A program made the translations under genes and the position numbers. Below, in pieces: positions 48,601 through 57,600 of a DNA stretch of 64,000 bases. Location of the stretch: contig JAVTVJ010000296.1 in NCBI GenBank assembly GCA_034509425.1, positions 2,845,001 to 2,909,000 of the forward strand, written 5' to 3'. This DNA is from Eopsaltria australis. Lineage: Eukaryota > Chordata > Aves > Passeriformes > Petroicidae. Within the stretch, counting starts at the first letter, position 1. Every line of letters starts with the position of its first letter. The notes beneath the pieces were generated by a model. It had not been told where the DNA came from. It made no database searches and was given only the letters and a program-made list of their open reading frames with translations.

Positions 48601-51600
48601 CATGTAAACCATCATTTCCCAGCTGTATCCACCACTCTCCATTACAGCTGGGCTGTAATTTTCTGCCTGTCAGAGGAAATGCTCTCATTTCTTTCTTTAT
48701 TTAACAAACAGGTACCCCTTGTTACGTGGATTCCGAGGGAATCGTGCGGATGCTGAACCGAGGGCTTGGGAACACTTGGGTTCCAGTGTGCAACACCAGA
48801 GAGCATTGCAAAGGGAAATATGATCATTATTGGGTCGTTGGCATCCATGAAAATCCCCAGCAGCTCAGGTCAGATAATTCACAAGGAAACTCTTTGTTTG
48901 TCTTGGTTTTCAATCCCAGAGATTCCCTTTTCAGTCCATTTCTACAGAGAGAAACTGCAAACTTCAGCTGGTGCTGAAACAGGTGCCTGGTAAATATGCA
49001 CAGCAAATGGTAACTCCCCAAAGATAATTCTGCATGGAGGATTCATTATTAAACTGGTTTTGAGTAACTCATTAGAGTTTTATAATTTGTAGCTGATTAA
49101 TTGTGTCTTTTGCCTTGGCTCAGAGGTGTGTATGCACTTTATTGACACATTCATAAAACTGCATTTTGCTAGAGAAACTTTCTGGAGTTATGGTGGCTGT
49201 TAGAAATCTCCTTCTGCTTTTGATGGTTTTGGTTGGTTTTTCTTTTTTTTCCCCAAGTTTTCAGGGTTCTTGGTATCTTTTCTCCCCTCTATATTTTCCC
49301 ATTTTTAGCCTTTGAAAAGAATCCTGTAACTAATCTTCATAATCAGATATAGATAAATCAGAGCTGTTATTATATTAATATTTCAACTGTGGCCTTGAAG
49401 AACTATTTTGGATGTAAAATTGCTCAAATATTTAGCTGAAAGTTAACCATCTGTTTATAAAATGTTACATTGTGTGTCTAAATAACTGTTTCTCTTTAGT
49501 GTGACATGCACACTGCACATTTTGTTGCTAAGCTTAGTTTGTAGCTCTTTTTATTCAGTGGTCTGTGTCCTTTTCCTGCCAGGGCAGAATCCATTCAGCT
49601 CTCATATTTTAATGAAAATTAGACTCTCTTGCTTTACAAATCATGCACAATTGTAGAGGTTGGTGGGAGACTGTGTTTTATTTAAACTTATGTGGCACTC
49701 TTCATAATGCTCTGCTTTTTGGAAATAAAGGAAATAATTTGGCATCTCTGTTAAATGTCACTTCCCTGCCTGTTTCTCCCTCCAAATAATTATGTTGGCC
49801 TCCAGAAAACTCACCAAAAATGTGCAGGACACATCACACTGATAAGATGGTCAACTGTGGGTCTCTCATCCTGAATTTTTCCTTCTACTCCAAGAGAGAG
49901 AGTTCTTCTCTCTGAATTGCAAAGAACATTTTACTCAAAGCCAGCAGCATAATGAAGATAAGGAGGGGGAGGGCTGTTGTAGAAACACCACATGCCTTAA
50001 TTAAGAGATAGCCAGAACACTAATGCTTCCTGTTCTTTTTTTTCCAAGTCTCTGAAACAGCAGCTTAGAAGCCCAGATGTTTTTGTCAGTGCTGCATTGG
50101 TGCTGCAGGAAGCACAGCTCTTCCCCAATCAATGATTTGCTTAAGTGATTGTTACCAGAAACTGCTCCTTTAAATATAATGAAACAATAAGTCCACACCT
50201 TCAGTTGTTCAGTGGTTTCTGATTTTAATATATTGCATTTACTCTTTGTAACAGCTGTAAAATCAAACTTTATGTGAGATGAAGATCAGAGTGTGTTACG
50301 TGCCACATTTGGAGTTCAAAGTGTGAACAAGAGCAGCGTGTGCCTTGCTGGTTTTGAAATCTTTTCTTGCTTGCCATGTAAAGACAACCCTTTATCATGC
50401 AATCTTACACATTGCTGTATTTCAGCCAGTCATTTGATTACTCCTTTCTAGAGAACAAATCCTCTTAAAGTGTCTTGCTGCTTAGGGCACATGGTTTAGA
50501 TGTGGAACATGTGGTGACTGTGGGTATGTTTTGTTTCCTGTGCACAGGTGCATTCCTTGTAAAGGAGCTCGCTTCCCTCCCACCCTGCCACGACCTGCTG
50601 TAGCAATTCTGCCTTTTAAACTTCCTTATTGTCAAGTTGCAACAGAGAAGGGACAGATGGAGGTATGGAATGGAGTGGAGCCCACAGCTGGGAGGCTCAG
50701 GTGTCCCTGTAGTGGGGATTGTACAAAACTCCTATTAATCACCTCTGCTGTGAAAGAGAACAGTGCAAACCCTGGGCAAAACACGTGGCCAAGGGGTTGT
50801 TTGGGTTCAGTGTTTTGTGCAGCTTTTCTGGTTTGGTTCACAACTGTTTCTAGGTGAACACAAAATAAAACTGGCAGAGCTGATGCAAAGTTGTATTTAC
50901 ACATTATTTGTTTCTGACCTGTAAAGTCTTTCTCACTCTCATTTTTTTAATGATACCAGATTTTGGGGTCCCAGTCAAGACACCCTTGAAAATGTCTGGT
51001 TTTTACTATTTTAGGCATAACAAAATTTTTGAAAGAGGTATTAAGTATTCAAATTCATAATCACTGAAAACACAGGTCTTCTGGCTTGGCTTATTTAAAG
51101 GCTGGTTGAAGCAAGATGTGCCTGTGGACAACTTCTAGAAAAGTAACTGCATTTATTCTTCGGTTTTTTTTTTTTGTTTAAGTATTTCCAACTTGTGATG
51201 CTCAGCTGTAATGCACAAAAGAGAACTGAACATAAAATTCTAACCTCAGCCTTTGAACAGTTCAATGCTGTTTGAAATTTATTCTCTTTGATAGAAGTGT
51301 AGATTCAATAGTAAACACACTGTCATTTTTAATGAATTCTCCTTCATTTGGTTAAGTCCTTTGTTCTTTATCTGATAGAGTATGTTTGCCATTCCTCCCT
51401 CCAGCCAAAATAATGGGAGGAGAATTCCAGGAAGTGTTAATTTGGCTTGAGGCAATAAGTGTAGGTAAAGAAAAGTTATTCTAATGCATCTGATGAAAAC
51501 ATACTGGTTTTGAATAAGTTTGTAATTATTTTGAACAAGGCCAGCCTGGTCTAATAACCATACTTGCATTTTATTTTCTGTTTATGTGTCCCTCAGGTAA

Positions 51601-54600
51601 ACTATGTTTACTGGAACACTTCCAGTTTGCTGTGGGACAGCAGATAAAATAATCAACTTTTTCTAGAATTCTCCATCCTGATAGTATATTGGTGAGCATG
51701 TAGGTCTCATCCTGCTGCAAGCCTGTTACATGAATGGAATTCAAAATATATGGCAACTGTTTGGATCGGTTTGTATAAGTGTGGTTGTTATCCATCTTTT
51801 CCTTGGTAGGCATTGACTTTGAGGAGAATTGTCTACCCCTCACCCTCTTTATCAGAGGAAAGGAATATTTAAGAATAAATTGATAACATACACTGTAAAT
51901 CATTAGGCATTATGTTATGGACTGATTATTCCCCACTCTGAAAACACTCATCCTTCTCCCTTTTTTTCAGGAGCAGTACTGGCGTTCTGTTGTATTTCAC
52001 AACCACATGGATTACTTGTCAAAAAATGGCTATGAATTTGATGAAAGTGCTAAAAATCAGGCAGTGAAAGAACAGCAGGAACTTTTAATGAAGCTGTTTG
52101 CTGTAAGTACAAATGCATAATAGAAAGAATCCCTGAGACTGGAGGTGCTAAAGGCCAGATTGGACAGGGCTTGGAGGAATCTGGGATAGTGAAAGGTGTC
52201 CCTGTCTAGAGCAGGGGATGGAATGGGATGGGATTTAAGATCCTTCCAACCCAAACCATTTTATGATTCTGTGATTAATTGTAGATGGCATTTGATGTAA
52301 ATGCTGATGTGATTCCTCTTATTAGGAGTCTGGCTCATGCTTGGCAATCCAGCTAGTTCAGACTGATAAAAGGTGGGCTGCAGTTAATCGTGTTTATCAG
52401 TGTGAAGGGTGGGGGGGAAGAAGGAAATAAAAAAGCTTTGTCTTTGACCTGTAGCTCATGGCTGTTAGTGGCTTCTCTATTCATTCACTCCACCAAAGCC
52501 ATGACATTCTACTCCTGGAGTCTTGAGGGAGGAGTGGAATTGAGGTGTGTGACTCCCCAGGCTTCTTCCCTTGCAGCTTTCCTGCAAGCTGGAGCGCGAG
52601 TTCCGCTGCGTGGAGCTCGCTGACCTCATGACCCAAAATGTGGTGAATTTGGCCATCAAATACGCCTCCCGCTCCCGCAGGCTGAACTTAGCCCAGCGCC
52701 TCAGTGAGCTGGCTGTGGAAAAAGCCTCTGAGCTGGCAGCAGCACAGGAGGATGAGGAGGAGGAAGAGGATTTCCAACAGCACTCGAACGCTGGGTAACG
52801 CAAGTTTCCATGGCTGAAAAGCTGGGGTGGTTTTTACTCCTCTGTTAATGTTTTGATGCTCTGTCAATGTTTTGATTCACTTCTCTAGCCCACAGTTTGC
52901 AGGGTGTTTGTGGTGAAGTGACAGGTGATGGTTTGTGCTGCTCTGCTTGTAAATGATGCTTGTGAAATGGCACATCCTTGTTGGTGTCCTGTGAGGACTC
53001 GTTAGTCCCAGGATACCGACACAGAGGGAAATATCTCCACTCCTCACTTCCTGCGTGCCTGTGTCCAGCAGCCTCAGAGCCAAAGCAGGCTCAATCCTAA
53101 GTTGCTCTGACTGGAATTTTTTCTTCTCACCTTTCCCTACCTTTGCTTATTTGACTCCAACTGAATTTTTTTTCTCTTTGTCTCAGTCTCTCAATCTTGA
53201 TTCATTCTACACCTGTCTTAAAATCTTGTTTTTCTTCACCCATCCCTTTTTTTCAATATCCTATCTCATTTTATTTTATTTAGTCTTATTCCCTCCTAAC
53301 TATTGCCAGCTCTTCAAAGCTATAGGATGTACTACAGGTTGGCTCTGCATTCTTTTTCTCTCTGTATCTGTTCTAAAACCCTTTCCTCTCCTACCTGCAT
53401 CAAACATGATGAGGCAAAAAGTGTGTGTGTGTGTTTTGGTGGGGTTTTTAAAATTGTTGTGGAGTTGCTTTTTAGCATATTTAAATTTATAATAACATTA
53501 TATATTTATATTCATTTATGTCATATTCTTGGAAGCAAGGTCTTCCTATGGAAATTTTATGTATGAAGTTTGGAACTTATTTTTAAGCAAGAGGAAGTAA
53601 AAAGTCCCAGAACTTATCTCTAGCCTTTCCCTTATTCTTCTGTGTGAAATTGCACAGTCAAAACTCATTTCTAAATGTTTTGGCTTGTTTTTCTGGATTA
53701 TGTGGGGAAGCTGTAATCCCATGGCTGCAACTTCAACCACTCTGAGGGTTAAAATCCATCACAAACATTATGTTGTTCTTAGTGCCAGAGTAATCTAATA
53801 CTGATGGTTTTGGTTGAAAATAATTAGCCTTTTGTTTATGTATATTATACAGGTTTTAGTAATTGACAAATTTTAGGAGGAAAATGCAAGAATTGTACAT
53901 CCTACTGCACTGGGAATTTAGAGAATAATCAGATTTAATGTTAAAACTTGATGCCTTCAGTAGGAAATTATATATCCATGTTATCACCTGTGTGTATATT
54001 CATGGATGCAGAAAAGTAAAGGTATATGTGTTTAAATGGAGATTACAGAAGGTCTTTAATATTTGCATTTATATTTGTTACAAAGTGTTCTGGTAATAAA
54101 GTTATGGAGTGGTTAATGAAGCTTTAATCATCACAGTTTAATCAAGGTATAATGTACATGAATGCCAAATGTTATTGTTCTTATTGCCTAAATTAGGTAA
54201 GTGAGCTTGCTATCTGCTGTTTCAGTTTTCCTTCTGAATTTGGTGACCACTTCCTCTCTGCTGAATTCCTTCCTTTCAGCTACAGCAGCTCTGCCACAGC
54301 CTGGAGTCAGCTGCCAGGCAGGAATGTTCAGCAGGAGCAACAAGTGGAAGATGCTGAAGAAACTGAGGACTGTGAGGAAGCAGAAGAAACCCCAGAAGTG
54401 CATGAAGAGAGTAAGAAAAACATATTCTGTGAATAGACTGGAAGTTATCCAGAGAACTTTTGCAGACTTCATAAGGAATGAAGTGGCTCCATATTCCAGT
54501 TTGTGCCAGCAGAGAAACAAGTTCACAGTGTGTCCTCTGTGTGTGCTTTGAACTCAGTGTCCATTAGAGGGGCCCTGGGGGACTTTTTCCCATTGCCTGA

Positions 54601-57600
54601 CTTTATTCCTACAGGACTGGCTCACCTTCTAATCAATTCCTTTGGTTTCAGCTCCAATCTTGCAGGAGATGGATGGATAGATGAGCAGTTTGCTGGGCAC
54701 ACTTTGAGGAATAAGCTTGAGGTTTAGGAAATAGATACACAACTCTAAATCTAGGTAGAGGTGACAGATGGTTTTGTAAAAGTGTTTGTACTGTTTGAAA
54801 ATGAAAAGTCATGCTTTAAAATGTAGATAATTTTACTGTAATCATGGAGTCCCAGAATGGTTTGGATTGGAAGGGACCTTAAAGATCATCCAGTTGCAGC
54901 CCTGCTGCCAAGGGTAGGAACACCTTTCATTAGACCAGGTGGCTCCAAGCCCCATCCTCCCTTACTTCTGTGTTTGGTTTGGGTTTTTTTTTTTAATAAT
55001 CTATGCTACAATATTTTATTGCACTTAAATATGTATTCCTTTCTTTTTTCAGAAGAGCCAAATCCTTTCTCCAAAGGTGTCACATCAGTAGAGGTGACTA
55101 CTCCAAAGCCTGGTGAGTAAATCATTTATTCCAGGATAAAAGGATGACACTTTTGTCATTCTTCACAATATCTGCTCCTGATTTTTATTCTCTGTTCTCC
55201 CATTACTACTTAAATTTAATGCATAACAGTGTTGTCGTTGATAAAACCACAGAATCATGGGATGGCTTGGCTTGGAAGGGACCTTAAAGCTCATCCCATT
55301 CCAACTCCCTGATGGGCAGGGACACCTTCCACTATCCCAGGTTGCTCCAAGCCCTGTCCAGCCTGGCCTGGTCACACTGATTGTTGCTCTCACATTTTTA
55401 AGAGGTTCCCTTTTCCTGTCTTCATTACCTGATGATGTTCCATCACACTGCTCTGATTGTCTTAGCTGTTCAAATGCTGAACCAGTGCCTGCCTGGCTGT
55501 GCCATGAAGGCATTCTCTGGGACGAGGGAGAAATGAGAACAGTGACCAATGGATTGGTTTCACTACTCACAGGCACATTTATTATTATTGCAAGGCGGAG
55601 TGAGTAATCCTGCTGTAGAACTGTGAGTGTGGGCAGGCAGGGGCAGAATGTGACCTCCAGCAACCTGCCAACCCTTGAGCAAGAATAATAGGAGTGGAAA
55701 CGGATTTGGGAGTGGAGGAAGTACTGAGTCTTCCTCTGGGTTTGTGTTTTAAACTGTTGGTCCTGTGTGGCATTTCTGATAACTAAGAATAGCTGAGCAC
55801 GTACAGCATAACCTTCATGGGGTTATTAAAGTCTTTCTACTCATCTAAAATGTGCACATTGCTTCAAAGATTTGGATATATGTGTGAGTGCACACATTTT
55901 TACATTCTTTCTTCTCTCCTCTGAAGCAGCTCTGGTTGCATCCAGCAGCCGAGGACGAGTGAATCCATTTAAGGTAAGAATTTTGCAGCTGGGTCGATTG
56001 CAATGCCCTGAAAAATCACAACAGATTCTGTCTGGAGTTTCCAATATAACAGATACCTTGGAGGGGAACATGACAGAAAATAAATAAAACACCTATTTAT
56101 TTGTTTTGCTAGGTATCATCCAGCAAAAAGGACCCAGTGGTCCCCTCAGCAAATGTTTTAGACAATATGACCAAATACTCAAAGAAAACATCTTCGTCTG
56201 GCAGCCGAGCTGTAAACAAGCAGAACCCTCCAGTTATAAAGCCTCTGACTCCCAAACCCAAGACCAAGCAGGTAATGTTTGTAGCCTTTCTTGCATTATT
56301 TCAGTGAGGAAAAAACAAATAATTGAATTTTACCAGCTTTTACCAAGTATAAAACCCTGTGAGTGAAGCAGCTTAGATGGCTGAATTCATTTAAGCGTAG
56401 TGCAAAAACTGTGACAGCAGGAAAAAATATCAGTTGTAGAAATTACTTTCTCTACTGAGCCTTGTGCTTTTATTTTAAATAGTGTAAACACTGCTGTGCT
56501 GGAATTGGATGGATTAGATGCTCTATTAATGCAAGTGATTATTGTGTCTTTAGGAAAGGCTTGGAGTCTGTTAGGCTGCATGGTACATGTCTGAGAGTGA
56601 GATGTTTTTACCTTCTTCTTCTCAATTTCTGTAGGCTTTAGCAGCCTCCTTCTTCAAGCCTCGCACACCCACAACTAATCCTGGTGAAAAAACAGTGGAA
56701 GAAGGAGAAGAAAAAGCAGGAAATGAGTCCCAAGAAGCTAAAGTCACTGCACAGGAAAACACTGAAAACAGAAGGTGAGAGACACTTGTATCTCAATGCC
56801 ATATTCCAATTTTGATAGAAATGCAAGTTCAAAACCTATTTAATTCCTGAAGATGTTGCACTGGTCAGAGAAATATAACATGAGGATTAAAGTTTAGCTC
56901 ACAAGTTCACACATTTGTGAACCCACTTCAGAAACGTGGGAGTGAGTAATAAATGAGCAATTCAAATGATAATTTTGGGGCTCTAAGCAACAATTTTTGC
57001 CTTGATACTACTTGTAATGACCTTTGATAAATTAAAACCATGCTGCTGTGTCAGTTCAGTATTGGAAATACTGAAAGTTTAAACATCTCTAGAAAATCTC
57101 AAAGTCTCAAAGCTAAGGGTCTTACATGAAAGAGTAAAAGCTTTATTTTAGTGGGTTTTTTAAAAGAGAAGGTCAACAAAAACCTGAATCACCTGAGGAG
57201 CTCATCTCTTCCTAGCTAAGGCTCCAATCTGTCTTGTTCCTGGGCAGCAGATGTATTTCCTATCTATCCCAATCTTCATGAAACCTACATTATAACAATC
57301 ATGTTTCACTTAGGCTTCATTTAACTGAGGAAGATGAAGGTAATTATTACCCATTTGGCCTGGCATTCTTTTCATTAACCTTTACAGATGATGTTCTACA
57401 ACAAGTGGCAAGGAGAGCTGTGAGAAGGATGAGCTGAGTCATGCTAATGAATGAGCTCTATTTTTAGGTTGATGGGGCCCTGTCAGAAAGGAAGAGACCC
57501 ATTATGCTTTGTCATTCTAAAACTGGAATGTGAATCTCCATTTATACATCACAGTTTTAATAGAAATGCTTGGCTTAGTCTTGCCTTGCCAGCGTGTTCT

